This document shows, piece after piece, positions 33,801 through 43,393 of a stretch of 64,000 nucleotides of DNA. The stretch's first letter is position 1. Each line of letters begins with the position of its first letter. The position numbers and the translations under genes were made by a program. Below the pieces are notes generated by a model, which was not told the origin of the DNA, did no database searches, and was given only the letters and a program-made list of their open reading frames with translations. Source of the DNA: Candidatus Methanophagales archaeon (lineage in GTDB: Archaea; Halobacteriota; Syntropharchaeia; Alkanophagales; Methanospirareceae); contig JANPRD010000008.1 in assembly GCA_024699715.1 (NCBI GenBank), positions 39,299 to 103,298 of the forward strand, in the 5' to 3' direction.

Positions 33801-34985
33801 TCAAAAAATCAACTTTGCGAGGTCAAAAAGCAAGGAAGGGCTACGCCGCACGAACTCCTTGAGCATCGCCACAGCCGTCTGTTCTCGCAGTTTTATCGTG
33901 CCTTTCGCTGCGAGTGCGTGAGCGAGTTTGTTCATCCTTGATGCAGGCATTTTCAGAAAATACTCCTTCGCCTTAAGCCCGATTTCCAAGCGGCGACCGA
34001 AGTCTTGACGCCACCGCTTCTCGTATTCGTAAAGTTTCCGCCGAGAGAAGTCCTTTTCCTCGCAAGCCTCAGAGATGACTTCCGCTGCGATTTCACCTGC
34101 TCGCATCGCATAGAGAATGCCTCCGCCGCTGAGCGGGTCCACTTGCCTCGCCGCATCTCCAACGAGAACTATTCCATCAGCAACGGTCTCGTAAATCGGA
34201 CCGCTGAGAGGCACAGCACCGTAAATCTCCGCAAGCACCTTCCCCGCTGGAAATTTCTTCGCAACGAATGAACGCAAAAAGTCCAACGCACGCCTCCCTT
34301 CAGTTGAAATATCTGCTCCGATGCCCAAGCCGACATTTGCGCAGTCGTCGCCCTTCGGGAAGACCCATGCGTAGCCACGAGGAGCCATATCTCCTATGAA
34401 GAACTCGCAGTATGCGTCATCAACCTCAACGCCACTCATTAAAAATTCCGCACAAACCGCAATATCTCGCATCTTCACTGCGGTGTTCAAGCCAGCCCAT
34501 TCGCCTACTTTGCTCTCTACGCCATCAGCAGCGACGACGACATCCGCATAAATGCGCATCTGCTCGCCCATGCAGTTCGCAGAGATGCCTTTTACCGCAC
34601 CGTTCTCCTTAATGACGCCTGTTGCTGCCGTTTTCACTCTTACCGTTGCGCCTGCACGAGCAGCCTCTTCCGCAAGAAATCTGTCAAATATGCGACGCTC
34701 AAGCACATAACCCGCATGCGAACCCTCCGCTTCTACCGTCACTTTTGTGCCGTCAGGGCTGTAAATGTGCGCTCCTTTCACAGTTGCGCAAATCCAACGC
34801 TTGTCTATTCGCACAAATTTCTCCAAGCCCTTGCTCACGCCCTCCGCACACCTCACCGGAACGCCAATCTCTTGATTCCGTTCAATAAGCAGAACATCCA
34901 AACCTCGCAGAGCAAGGTGCTTCGCAGTGACACTCCCAGCGGGACCCGCTCCTACAACTACAACATCGTGTCGCTCCTCTCGCAT
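33801..34985 (-). CDS. Digeranylgeranylglycerophospholipid reductase (geranylgeranyl reductase family)
   Basis: 394 residues. FAD-binding VVVVGAGPAGSVTAKHLALR (residues 8-27), VPVRCAEGVSKGLEKFV, GYAWVFPKGDDCANVGLGIG and LVGDAARQVDPLSGGGI are hallmarks of the archaeal enzyme that saturates the phytanyl-type chains of membrane lipids. Full length for the family (about 390-400). The following radical SAM gene is coupled to it. Confidence 0.9.
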   Translation of the reverse strand: MREERHDVVVVGAGPAGSVTAKHLALRGLDVLLIERNQEIGVPVRCAEGVSKGLEKFVRIDKRWICATVKGAHIYSPDGTKVTVEAEGSHAGYVLERRIFDRFLAEEAARAGATVRVKTAATGVIKENGAVKGISANCMGEQMRIYADVVVAADGVESKVGEWAGLNTAVKMRDIAVCAEFLMSGVEVDDAYCEFFIGDMAPRGYAWVFPKGDDCANVGLGIGADISTEGRRALDFLRSFVAKKFPAGKVLAEIYGAVPLSGPIYETVADGIVLVGDAARQVDPLSGGGILYAMRAGEIAAEVISEACEEKDFSRRKLYEYEKRWRQDFGRRLEIGLKAKEYFLKMPASRMNKLAHALAAKGTIKLREQTAVAMLKEFVRRSPSLLFDLAKLIF

Positions 34986-35162
34986 CTCTTCTCATCCTAT
35001 TTGAAATGAACTACTATTAATCCTCCATCCGAGCTTTACACTCTTCTCCCTCTCCATCTGAGCGGGCTGTCCCGCATGCGTATCGTTGTTTCCGCTTGTG
35101 TTCACTAATACTTAAGCGATTTTTCAGCACACATTTATTTTGATATTCACGATGCAATATGT
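34986..35162. promoter_or_regulatory. Divergent promoter region
   Basis: Separates the reductase (minus) from the HTH regulator (plus). AT-rich stretches (CATTTATTTTGATATT near 35130) could serve the plus-strand operon as a TATA region; no operator repeat is visible. Confidence 0.3.
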
Positions 35163-35573
35163 ATGCTCTGGCGGGAGAAGGAACTGCTTGAAATATTGAA
35201 GGAAGGCAAGTTGAAGACGAGTGAAATAGTCAAGCGAGCAAGAATGAGCAAGGCGACCGCTTTGAAATATCTTGAGCGTCTCAAGGGAAAGGGATTAGTT
35301 GATTGTGAAGAAATAGGACCCACAAAATTATGGTTTTTGCGTGAAGAAATTGAAGAAAGAGATGGGGGAGGGGATAAAGAGGAGAAAGGGGAGGAAGAGA
35401 GGAAAGAAGTTGTGGAGCGTAGGAAAATAGAGTGGAAGAAAGTGGAAGAATGCATATATGTGGATAAAAGAGTCTTCAAACTAATTGAAGAGTTTGAAGG
35501 AGTAACGGGAAAAAGTTTCAAAATTTTGATAAATAAAAATGGAGTGAGGTTGGTTTTAGGTGAAGTTAGGTGA
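35163..35573 (+). CDS. HTH transcriptional regulator of the KaiC signalling operon
   Basis: 136 residues. A winged-helix/HTH at about 8-60 (LLEILKEGKLKTSEIVKRAR, SKATALKYLERLKGKGLV), a long Glu/Lys-rich linker (about 65-90), and a small C-terminal domain (VFKLIEEFEGVTGKSFKILI). It ends 6 nt before the KaiC-like gene. Probably the transcriptional output or autoregulator of the operon. Family beyond HTH not recognised. Confidence 0.75.
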   Translation: MLWREKELLEILKEGKLKTSEIVKRARMSKATALKYLERLKGKGLVDCEEIGPTKLWFLREEIEERDGGGDKEEKGEEERKEVVERRKIEWKKVEECIYVDKRVFKLIEEFEGVTGKSFKILINKNGVRLVLGEVR

Positions 35574-35579
35574 AGAGGG

Positions 35580-36869
35580 ATGAGGACAATAAGTTCAGGT
35601 GTGAAGGGTTTGGATGAAATTCTCGGAGGAGGTTTCTTCCGACCTTCTGTTGTTTTGATTGCGGGTGGCGTCGGCACAGGCAAAACAACTCTCGCTCTTC
35701 AAATTCTATTCAACGCTGCAAGAACGGGGCGGAAATGCCTTTTCATCGCTTCCATCTCAGAGCCGATAACAGCAATAAACAGATTCCTCTCATCTTTCTC
35801 ATTCTTCAATCCTGACCTTGAAACGATACATTTTGCAGATGCGGGAGAGGCATTCATGGCAAAAGAAGATGTTTTCTCATTCATAAGAGAGAATATAGAC
35901 ATAATAAAGCCTGAAATAGTTGTTATTGACTCTTTCTTGAGCATTACGGAGAGTAAGGAGGATTTACTCTCACTTTTCTCATACATAAAAAGAAGGAACA
36001 TCCTGCTACTTTTGACTGAAGTATTCACAGAAGACAATTTAAATGAGCATTATATTGCTTCCTTAGTGGATGGCGTCATTTTTCTTGATGCTGAGAGGGG
36101 TCGTCGCAATCTTGCGGTGTTGAAAATGAGAGGAAGAGCGATATCAACAAAAAAGCACGCATTCAAATTCACATCAGAAGGCATAGAGGTATTCCCAAAA
36201 TTGAGTATTGCGGAGACGAAAGTGAGCGAAAGAAGAGTGAACATCGGCGTGAAAGGCATAGAGCATGTGCTTGGCGATGGTGGAAGTGTGCTTGAAGGCA
36301 GTATTATTCTCGTCACGGGCGAAGCTGGAACGGGAAAGACGCTCTTCGGCTTCCATTTCATACAGGCAGGTATAGAAAAAGGGGAAAAAGGATTAATTAT
36401 TTCGTTAAATGAGGACAAACCGACATTGGAGAGGAACGCAAGACATTTCGGATTTGATTTCAATAAAGGATTGTTGAAGATTTTAAGCGTTCCTTTGATT
36501 GATTTGATTCCAGATGAGCATCTTATAAAAATAAAGGAGGAGCTTAAAGGGGTGAAGCGGGTTGTTGTGGATGGCTTCCCTCACTATATTCATGCATTTG
36601 ATAACGAGAACGAATACAAAATTTTCATGCGAACACTCATATCGCTGTTCAGGAGCGAAGGCATCACATCAATTTTCATCGGCAATACCGCTCAGGGAGC
36701 GCATGCAGATATCGCTCATCTCGCAGACGGCATCATCATACTTTCAAGCGAAGAGGAGATGGGCGTTAAACGGAGATTCATAGAAATCGTGAAGATGCGA
36801 GGCTCCGCTCACACAATCGGAAAGAAACTCTGCGACATCACTCCAAATGGGCTTGAAATTAGCCCTTAA
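35580..36869 (+). CDS. Double-domain KaiC/RecA-superfamily ATPase
   Basis: 429 residues in two RecA-like halves. Half 1: SSGVKGLDEILGGGF, Walker A GGVGTGKTTLA (about 31), Walker B IVVIDSFLS. Half 2 from about residue 220: VKGIEHVLGDGGSVLEGS, Walker A GEAGTGKTLFG, SLNEDKP (acidic residue after strand), VVVDGFPHY, and FIEIVKMRGSAHT. Archaeal KaiC-like proteins act as ATP-driven signalling switches. Sits between an HTH regulator and a membrane DUF835 protein. Confidence 0.85.
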   Translation: MRTISSGVKGLDEILGGGFFRPSVVLIAGGVGTGKTTLALQILFNAARTGRKCLFIASISEPITAINRFLSSFSFFNPDLETIHFADAGEAFMAKEDVFSFIRENIDIIKPEIVVIDSFLSITESKEDLLSLFSYIKRRNILLLLTEVFTEDNLNEHYIASLVDGVIFLDAERGRRNLAVLKMRGRAISTKKHAFKFTSEGIEVFPKLSIAETKVSERRVNIGVKGIEHVLGDGGSVLEGSIILVTGEAGTGKTLFGFHFIQAGIEKGEKGLIISLNEDKPTLERNARHFGFDFNKGLLKILSVPLIDLIPDEHLIKIKEELKGVKRVVVDGFPHYIHAFDNENEYKIFMRTLISLFRSEGITSIFIGNTAQGAHADIAHLADGIIILSSEEEMGVKRRFIEIVKMRGSAHTIGKKLCDITPNGLEISP

Positions 36870-36948
36870 TAAAGAAAAGTGAAGAAATGGAGTGTTTAAT
36901 TGAGATGATTTCCGCAGTTCTGGACGCAAGAATGCACGCAGAACTGGC

Positions 36949-36957
36949 GGGGGGGGG
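36949..36957 (+). repeat. Nine-G run in the ribosome-binding position
   Basis: G9 ends 3 nt before the ATG of the DUF835 gene and stands where a GGAGG-type site would be. Its length could vary by slippage or be a base-calling artefact. Confidence 0.6.
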
Positions 36958-36960
36958 AAT

Positions 36961-38814
36961 ATGTTTGTAGATATAATAGGAATTGCACTATTTGCCTCTC
37001 TTGCATTCACAATATACTATTTGAGGAAGATAATAAAGCTTCTGAAGGGAGGAAAGGGCTGGAAACTCATCACTGTTGGATATATTCTTTATGTGCCGAG
37101 AGTAGCCCTAAGTTTTATAGATTATCCGCAGTATCCGATTGAGATAGCACGCATTTCATTATCTGTTGCGATAGTCATTTTCATCGCTCTCGGAATGTGG
37201 AAGTTAGTGAAGGATTTGAGAAGTGTGGGCGTTTCTTTCTTTAGCCTCGCTTATGCGAAATATTTAACCGCAGGTATGTTCCTTTTCCTCGCATGCCTCT
37301 CCATTCGGACATCTTCTTTCTTCTTCTTGCGTTTAAATGAACAACTATGGTGGGTTATTGCAAGGATTTTCCTCGTTGCCTCGATATTAATGTTCGGTTT
37401 CGCTTTGAGGAAAATATATGTTGTTCTCGGTCCGAAGACGAAAGAGATAAAAGCGCTCATGCGTGCGGTGGAAATGAAGTGGATGCGAGATAATTTGCAT
37501 ATAATTCCTTTATATACGCAGCTGACAAACGAAATTATAGCCCATTTAATACCCATAGAGGGAGGAATGGGAGTTGCGAAGAGAGTATTAGAGAGATGTG
37601 CTGCCTCGCATGAGATATTGCGAGGTTGTGAAATAAGCGAAGAGGGATTGAACGCAGCGGTAATATTCAGGAATGTTGCGAATATGAGCGAGAGAGAAAG
37701 ATACAGAAAGATGTTTTATGCCTTTTCTTGCCTGAATTCCATGCTTATAGATGCGTATGCAGTGATAACATCGCCGGAGAGGGCGATGGAAGTGGTGAAA
37801 GACGGCGAAGAAATCATTGAACACATGCGAAGAGTGAATTTACCCGTGAACAATGAGCTGATTTACAAGCATCGCATATTCTTTGGTATGCCTGAAGGGA
37901 TTGCTGAAAATGGAAAGAGCAAAACTTTCCTTTATATCTTATTTAAAGAGGCGTTGGAGCCTCTGCTTATGAAATGCACGAAATCCGCAATAAAAGAGAT
38001 TTCAGCAGTTGCTCGTGCAAAAGGAATAGAAATAGGGAGCGACGGTAGGGTTAATATAGATGCGATTTTCAGGAGAGTGCATGAAATAATGCCAGAAGAG
38101 AGCGTAGAATACACGAAATCCATACTTTCTGCGGTTATGAGGGACATTTATCCGCTGATAAGAGAAGATATAGGTGCGGAGCAGACGAAGAAGAGATTTT
38201 CTGCGGTGTTCAAAGAACTATTTGAGAATCACTGCGGTGCGATTTTGAAGTATGGCGTATTGGAGAACTTGCCAGAAGATATTGAGATTCCGAAGTGGTG
38301 TTCATCGTTAAAGAGTGGACAGTGCTATTTAATATGCGAGGAGAAGCCAATCGCATCATTAAAACTCTTCAATATGCTTGTTCAGTATGGTTTTAAGGGA
38401 CTGCTAATATCAAGAATGCACCCTTCTCATGTTCGTAATGAATATAAAATGCGTGCGGATGTGCCTGTAATTTGGCTAACGCACATCAGAGGAGAAAATC
38501 ATATTGCACCGACGAACATCACGCAGTTGAGCATCGCAGTTAAAGATTTTGCGGAGCGGGGCGTTGAGGGAATAATAATGATTGAAGGTTTTGAATATCT
38601 CATAGACCAGAACGGATTTGATGTTGCTCTCAGATTCTTGGAGTCCATCGTTGACATCGTCACGGTAAGCAAGTGCAGATTGATTATGCCTTTTGATGAA
38701 TTGACAGTGAGCGAGAGGGAGTTCCACAGGATTGCTCGTGAGATGAATGTAATGAGCAGGGAGGAGGTGGAGGAGATTATTGCTGCAACGGAGAGCCATG
38801 CCCCCTCTCATTAA
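36961..38814 (+). CDS. Membrane protein with C-terminal DUF835 domain (signal transduction)
   Basis: 617 residues. Five or so membrane helices over residues 1-150 (IIGIALFASLAFTIYYL ... FLVASILMFGFALRKIYVVL). A long alpha-helical middle (about 160-440) may be a sensor or dimer domain. The end (about 445-600) is DUF835: SGQCYLICEEKPIASLKLFN, LLISRMHPSHVRNEY, VIWLTHIRGENHIAPTNITQ, IIMIEGFEYLIDQNGF. DUF835 proteins in archaea often accompany KaiC-like ATPases and receivers, as here. Likely a membrane sensor feeding the KaiC and response-regulator neighbours. Confidence 0.82.
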   Translation: MFVDIIGIALFASLAFTIYYLRKIIKLLKGGKGWKLITVGYILYVPRVALSFIDYPQYPIEIARISLSVAIVIFIALGMWKLVKDLRSVGVSFFSLAYAKYLTAGMFLFLACLSIRTSSFFFLRLNEQLWWVIARIFLVASILMFGFALRKIYVVLGPKTKEIKALMRAVEMKWMRDNLHIIPLYTQLTNEIIAHLIPIEGGMGVAKRVLERCAASHEILRGCEISEEGLNAAVIFRNVANMSERERYRKMFYAFSCLNSMLIDAYAVITSPERAMEVVKDGEEIIEHMRRVNLPVNNELIYKHRIFFGMPEGIAENGKSKTFLYILFKEALEPLLMKCTKSAIKEISAVARAKGIEIGSDGRVNIDAIFRRVHEIMPEESVEYTKSILSAVMRDIYPLIREDIGAEQTKKRFSAVFKELFENHCGAILKYGVLENLPEDIEIPKWCSSLKSGQCYLICEEKPIASLKLFNMLVQYGFKGLLISRMHPSHVRNEYKMRADVPVIWLTHIRGENHIAPTNITQLSIAVKDFAERGVEGIIMIEGFEYLIDQNGFDVALRFLESIVDIVTVSKCRLIMPFDELTVSEREFHRIAREMNVMSREEVEEIIAATESHAPSH

Positions 38815-38910
38815 GCTCCTCGTCTCACACCCGTTCAATTTTAAACGGTCTGTTGAACAGAGTTGTCTATATTTATAGCATTTTCAGACGAAATAAGTAG
38901 GTGAGGGGGG

Positions 38911-39351
38911 ATGGCATGTGAGGGGAAGGCGCGGATAAGAGTGTTACATGTGGATGATGACCCTGCGATTCTGGAGATAACGAAGATATTTTTGAGGCGT
39001 GAAAGTAATGGAAGTGGTGAGGAGTTTGAGATAGCATCCGCGCTTTCAGCGGAAGAAGCGCTGATGTTGCTGAGAAGGGAGCGATTTGATGTGATTATAA
39101 GCGATTACAGTATGCCGGGAATGGACGGTCTCGCATTTTTAGATGAAGTGAAGCGAATTGTGGGAGAAATTCCATTCATCATTTTCAGCGGATTCTCAGA
39201 GGAAGTTGAGGAGAAAGCGATGAAGAAGGGGGCGAGAGCGTGCATACCTAAAAGTGGCGACCCCGTCTCGCAATTCCGCAGATTGGCACACATCTTGAGA
39301 AAATGCGTGTCTTGCGAGGGGAAGAAAAATCCCCAGTTCAGCCTAAATTGA
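38911..39351 (+). CDS. Stand-alone response regulator receiver protein
   Basis: 146 residues, one CheY-like domain. Acidic pocket VLHVDDDPA, phosphoacceptor Asp in VIISDYSMPGMDG, switch Ser in IIFSGFSEE and Lys in IPKSGDP are all present. No output domain. It follows the DUF835 gene, so it may receive or store signal for the KaiC/DUF835 set; no histidine kinase is in the window. Confidence 0.88.
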   Translation: MACEGKARIRVLHVDDDPAILEITKIFLRRESNGSGEEFEIASALSAEEALMLLRRERFDVIISDYSMPGMDGLAFLDEVKRIVGEIPFIIFSGFSEEVEEKAMKKGARACIPKSGDPVSQFRRLAHILRKCVSCEGKKNPQFSLN

Positions 39352-39387
39352 CTTTGCCGCCTTGAGGCATCTCATCAATTTCAGATT

Positions 39388-39403
39388 TGTCGGACTGCCG
39401 ACA
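39388..39403. terminator. Hairpin between convergent genes
   Basis: Perfect stem TGTCGG-ACTG-CCGACA between the receiver (plus) and zinc-ribbon (minus) genes; position suggests termination for either strand. Confidence 0.35.
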
Positions 39404-39479
39404 TTTAGGCAACCTCTGCCTATGCTTCATCTTTATAGTTTAACACCTCCTTCACGCTCACCTAACCTATTATTTTTGT

Positions 39480-40043
39480 TCATCTCCATAGCTTACCGCA
39501 GCGAGAGCATCGTATTCCCGATTTACCGACGAGGTAATCACGATTTCCACAAGAGCATTTCGGGCCGTTAACGATGAATCCACGCACTTGAACGACTCTC
39601 CAGCGGCCGCATGCTGAGCATCTCGCCCCCGATTCACGCTCTAAACGGTCACTGCTCCATCTAACTCGCCTCAGAATGCCCACATCATATTCATGTTCTC
39701 TGCTCCATCTGTTGCTTTCACCTACGAACCAGCCTCTGTTGCCACATGCGCAGAGAGGTCCGTTCACGATGTATCCGTGAACCTTCACATCCTGCCGACG
39801 ACCGCATGCTGAGCATATAACGCTTGAAGATGCAACGAACCAATCACGATTTCCACACGCACATTTCGGTCCTGCAAGTATGTAAGCAGTGACCTTTTCT
39901 TTTATCTTCCGCTTACATCTTGAGCATACAACCGCAGATTTTATGAGCCAATTCCGATTTCCACACGCACATCTCGGCCCAAACCTCACATAATTCCCGA
40001 CAATCGTCCGAATTCCCACACGCACTCCTCTCAAAGAAGCCAT
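39480..40043 (-). CDS. Protein of four tandem zinc-ribbon repeats
   Basis: 187 residues built from four about 37-residue units with GPxCACGNRxW ... CSxCGR: Cys sets at GPRCACGNRNW/CSRCKRK, GPKCACGNRDW/CSACGRR, GPLCACGNRGW/CSACGRW, GPKCSCGNRDY/CSRCGKL. Unit 3 carries an about 28-residue insert. Each unit could bind one zinc through a CXC...CXXC set. No known family recognised; nucleic-acid binding is a guess. The start follows a strong GGAGGT site. Confidence 0.75.
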   Translation of the reverse strand: MASLRGVRVGIRTIVGNYVRFGPRCACGNRNWLIKSAVVCSRCKRKIKEKVTAYILAGPKCACGNRDWFVASSSVICSACGRRQDVKVHGYIVNGPLCACGNRGWFVGESNRWSREHEYDVGILRRVRWSSDRLERESGARCSACGRWRVVQVRGFIVNGPKCSCGNRDYLVGKSGIRCSRCGKLWR

Positions 40044-40160
40044 TCATACCTCCAAAGGAATCTATTTTGATAGTATTTCATCCCTGATAAATTTTACGTC
40101 AATAATCAAAAAATTGAAGAAATTTTAAAAATCGGGGCAAAGGATAAAGTAAAATTTATT

Positions 40161-40817
40161 TTATTTAACTCTTTTTGTTCTGCGTCTCGTAGTTAAGTGT
40201 CTCGTAGTTAATAGTGAGGCGACAGCAGCAGAGAGGACTGCGTAGAATAGCTCAAAACCCGCAGGCTTCGGTGAGGACGGCTGTTGCGTCGGCTGTGAAG
40301 TTTGCTTCGGCTCCTCACCACGAAGTAGACTCACAATGGCATTCGCAAACGCCTCCGCACTCGCAGGGTCTCTCCCAGTCACGACTCTTCCAGCGATGAC
40401 GACGCTCTCGTCCTTGTAAATTGCACCTCCTTTCTTCAATTCTGCGACCGCATCGCTGCTCGGAAATACCGTTGCGGACTTTCCTTTGAGTATGCCAGCA
40501 CGAGCAAGCACAACAGGAGAGAGGCAGATTGCAGCAACAACCTTTCCGTCCTCGTAGGCATCTCTTACTAAATTCCGCAGTTGAGTGTCGTCCCAGAGGT
40601 ATTTCGGTGAGCCACTTCCGCCAACAACGACAACCGCATCAAATTCAGATGCGTTCACATCTGAAATTGCGAAGTCAGGCTGAACTTTACCGCCGAGCAT
40701 TCCCGTAGCGGTCTCCTTGCGAGGAGCAGCAACGAAAACGGAAGCACCTGCGCCTTCAAACACCGCCTTCGGCTTAAATAATTCCTCGTCCCTGAAGTCC
40801 TGCTGTGCGATGACCAT
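40161..40817 (-). CDS. Secreted DJ-1/PfpI family protein with C-terminal membrane anchor
   Basis: DJ-1/PfpI core: VVVVGGSGSPKYLW, AAICLSPVVLARAGILKGK (Cys in the nucleophile elbow), GRVVTGRDPASAEAFANAIV. A Thr/Pro/Ser linker then GFELFYAVLSAAVASLL plus RRRTKR resembles a PGF-CTERM-type anchor. Upstream of the ATG the same frame continues EGTLEGKKIL preceded by a hydrophobic LLFFILFILLAPLTATVLA signal peptide back to about 40900, without a proper start codon, so the real start is near 40900-40910 (a TTG in a shifted frame). External location is therefore likely. Confidence 0.75.
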   Translation of the reverse strand: MVIAQQDFRDEELFKPKAVFEGAGASVFVAAPRKETATGMLGGKVQPDFAISDVNASEFDAVVVVGGSGSPKYLWDDTQLRNLVRDAYEDGKVVAAICLSPVVLARAGILKGKSATVFPSSDAVAELKKGGAIYKDESVVIAGRVVTGRDPASAEAFANAIVSLLRGEEPKQTSQPTQQPSSPKPAGFELFYAVLSAAVASLLTTRHLTTRRRTKRVK

Positions 40818-40935
40818 TAGTATTTTCTTGCCCTCAAGCGTTCCTTCGGCGAGGACAGTCGCAGTAAGGGGAGCCAGTAAAATGAATAGAATGAAGAAGA
40901 GAAGTCAATAAAAATACAAATTTACTACACATTTC

Positions 40936-42345
40936 CTACGCACCTTTTTCCCCTTTCCTGTATTTTGGATGGTATTTTCGGATGATATGCTCGTCTATTC
41001 GCTTCAATTCGCCTTCAGGAAGCATCGCAAGCAGTTCCCAACCGAGGTCAAGCGTCTCTTCTATGCTCCTGTCCTCGTTTTTACCTTGCATGACGAAACG
41101 CCTCTCAAATTCATCTGCGAACTCCAAATATCTGCGGTCTCTGTCTGTGAGAGCCTCTTCGCCGACGACCGCAACTAAATCTCGCATGTCCCTGCCTTCT
41201 GCGTATGCCGCATACAGTTGATTTGAGACGCCATGGTGGTCTTCTCTCGTTCTTCCAGCGCCGATGCCCTCGCCCATCAGCCGAGAAAGCGAAGGAAGCA
41301 CATCAACAGGCGGGTAGATGCCTCTGCGGTGCAAGTCCCTTGAAAGAACTATCTGACCTTCGGTGATGTAGCCCGTGAGGTCTGGGATGGGATGCGTTAT
41401 ATCGTCGTCGGGCATCGTCAGAATTGGTATTTGCGTGATTGAGCCTTTCCTCCCCCTTATTCTTCCCGCTCGCTCGTAGTTCGTAGCCAGATCTGTATAC
41501 ATATAACCGGGGTAGCCTCTTCGCCCTGGAACTTCCTCCCTTGCAGCTGAAATCTCCCTCAAACTCTCACAATAATTCGTCATATCCGTTAGAATGACCA
41601 AAACATGCATGTCATACTCGTAAGCGAGGAACTCTGCTGTGGTTAAAGCCATTCTCGGTGTTATAATTCGCTCAATAGCAGGGTCATCCGCTAAATTAAT
41701 GAACGCAACAATACGCTCAATCGCACCTGTCCGCTCAAAATCCTTCATGAAAAATGAGGCTTCCTCGTGAGTAATGCCCATCGCAGCGAAGACAACAGAG
41801 AATTGTTCGCCTGTGCCACGCACTTTCGCCTGTCTCGCTATTTGAGCTGCGAGTTCGTTGTGCGGGAGACCTGAGCCTGAGAATATGGGCAGTTTCTGAC
41901 CTCGCACGAGCGTGTTCATCCCGTCAATCGTTGAGATGCCTGTCTGAATGAACTCTCGTGGGTATGCACGAGCAACAGGGTTAATTGCTGCTCCCGTGAT
42001 GGGCAAGCGCTCCTCTGGAATGACCTCAGGACCGCCGTCAATCGGTCTGCCGAGTCCGTCAAAGAATCGCCCTATCATGTCTGCGGAGACGCTCACTCGC
42101 ATGATGTCGCCAGTGAATCGCACCCTTGTCTTTGATGTGTCAATGCCTGAAGTGCCTTCAAACACCTGAACGACTGCGAGACCCCGCTGTGCTTCTAAGA
42201 CCTGTCCTGTCTTCTCCTCGCCGTCAGGCGTGTAAATGCGGACAACCTCACCGTAAGAAACGCCCTCAACGCCTTCTACCACAATCAAAGGACCCGATGC
42301 CCCTCTAATTGTCGTGTATTCACGAGCAGAAATGTCCGCAGCCAT
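40936..42345 (-). CDS. atpB: A-type ATP synthase subunit B
   Basis: 469 residues, full length. [20 protein letters not shown] start, [20 protein letters not shown] (the non-catalytic P-loop remnant of B subunits), [35 protein letters not shown] and [20 protein letters not shown]. It forms the A3B3 head with subunit A. Subunit A is directly upstream; subunit D, usually next, is absent. Confidence 0.95.
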   Translation of the reverse strand: MAADISAREYTTIRGASGPLIVVEGVEGVSYGEVVRIYTPDGEEKTGQVLEAQRGLAVVQVFEGTSGIDTSKTRVRFTGDIMRVSVSADMIGRFFDGLGRPIDGGPEVIPEERLPITGAAINPVARAYPREFIQTGISTIDGMNTLVRGQKLPIFSGSGLPHNELAAQIARQAKVRGTGEQFSVVFAAMGITHEEASFFMKDFERTGAIERIVAFINLADDPAIERIITPRMALTTAEFLAYEYDMHVLVILTDMTNYCESLREISAAREEVPGRRGYPGYMYTDLATNYERAGRIRGRKGSITQIPILTMPDDDITHPIPDLTGYITEGQIVLSRDLHRRGIYPPVDVLPSLSRLMGEGIGAGRTREDHHGVSNQLYAAYAEGRDMRDLVAVVGEEALTDRDRRYLEFADEFERRFVMQGKNEDRSIEETLDLGWELLAMLPEGELKRIDEHIIRKYHPKYRKGEKGA

Positions 42346-42453
42346 TTCCTCTCACCCGCTCCCCACTCGCTCTCCACTCGTTTCCTCACCTACCTACTCT
42401 ACTCCCACTTTCACATGCCTCCTCTTCTCCACCTCTTCTTTCGTCCTCCCACT

Positions 42454-43371
42454 TCACATTCCACTTCGCTCCTTCTTCAACTGCTCAAATTCATCTTTCA
42501 TCGCCCTCATTATCTCATTATATTTCTCCCTAAATGTCTCATTTCTCTCGTATTTCATCCTCGCAATCGCATCTTTTATGCGCATTCCAGCAATTTTTGC
42601 GATTCCAACGCCACTTTCCATCGCTTCTTTCGCCTGTGCATACCATTCAAGAATGATTTTCGCCATCAAATACTGCTTCTCAAGCGAGCAGAAAGAGTCT
42701 ATTTCGTGGTATGCGTTCTGCTGAAGGAAGTCCTCACGAATCATACGAGCAACCTCTAAAACGAGGCGGTCTCGCTCGGGCAGCGCATCCGCACCGACGA
42801 GTTGCACGATTTCTTGAAGTTCAGCCTCTTTCTGAAGCAGAGCCATCATTTCCTCTCTCTGCTCAATGAAATCTGGAGCGACATTCCTGCTGAACCATTC
42901 TCGCAAGTGTTCCAAGTATAGAGAGTAACTTCGTAGCCAACTGATTGCGGGGAAGTGCCTTCTGTGTGCAAGAGAGGTATCAAGCGCCCAGAAGACACGA
43001 ACAACACGGAGCGTGTTCTGCGTCACAGGCTCAGAGAAATCGCCTCCAGGCGGAGAAACAGCACCCACAACTGTCACACTTCCCACACGAGGCTCGCTTC
43101 CGAGTGTTCTCACCCTGCCCGCACGCTCGTAAAAGTCTGCGAGGCGAGCAGCAAGGTAAGCAGGGTAGCCTTCTTCTCCGGGCATCTCCTCCAATTTACC
43201 TGAAATCTCTCGCAGTGCTTCCGCCCATCTTGATGTGGAGTCCGCTTGTATTGCGACATCGTAGCCCATGTCTCTGTAGTATTCAGCGAGTGTTATGCCT
43301 GTGTATATTGATGCTTCTCTCGCAGCGACAGGCATGTTTGATGTATTAGCAATCAAAGTTGAGCGTTCCAT
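42454..43371 (-). CDS. atpA: A-type ATP synthase subunit A, C-terminal part
   Basis: Starts in frame just after the break: [80 protein letters not shown]. Joins the 43394-44317 fragment; an extra base at about 43418 (CCGAGAATT for CCGGAATT) accounts for the break. Confidence 0.9.
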   Translation of the reverse strand: MERSTLIANTSNMPVAAREASIYTGITLAEYYRDMGYDVAIQADSTSRWAEALREISGKLEEMPGEEGYPAYLAARLADFYERAGRVRTLGSEPRVGSVTVVGAVSPPGGDFSEPVTQNTLRVVRVFWALDTSLAHRRHFPAISWLRSYSLYLEHLREWFSRNVAPDFIEQREEMMALLQKEAELQEIVQLVGADALPERDRLVLEVARMIREDFLQQNAYHEIDSFCSLEKQYLMAKIILEWYAQAKEAMESGVGIAKIAGMRIKDAIARMKYERNETFREKYNEIMRAMKDEFEQLKKERSGM

Positions 43372-43393
43372 GAGCTTCTCGCCACTGTATGGG

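Noticed and set aside
35147..35683. 178-codon open frame on the minus strand
   Set aside because: Ser/Pro/Phe-rich shadow of the purine-rich HTH gene.
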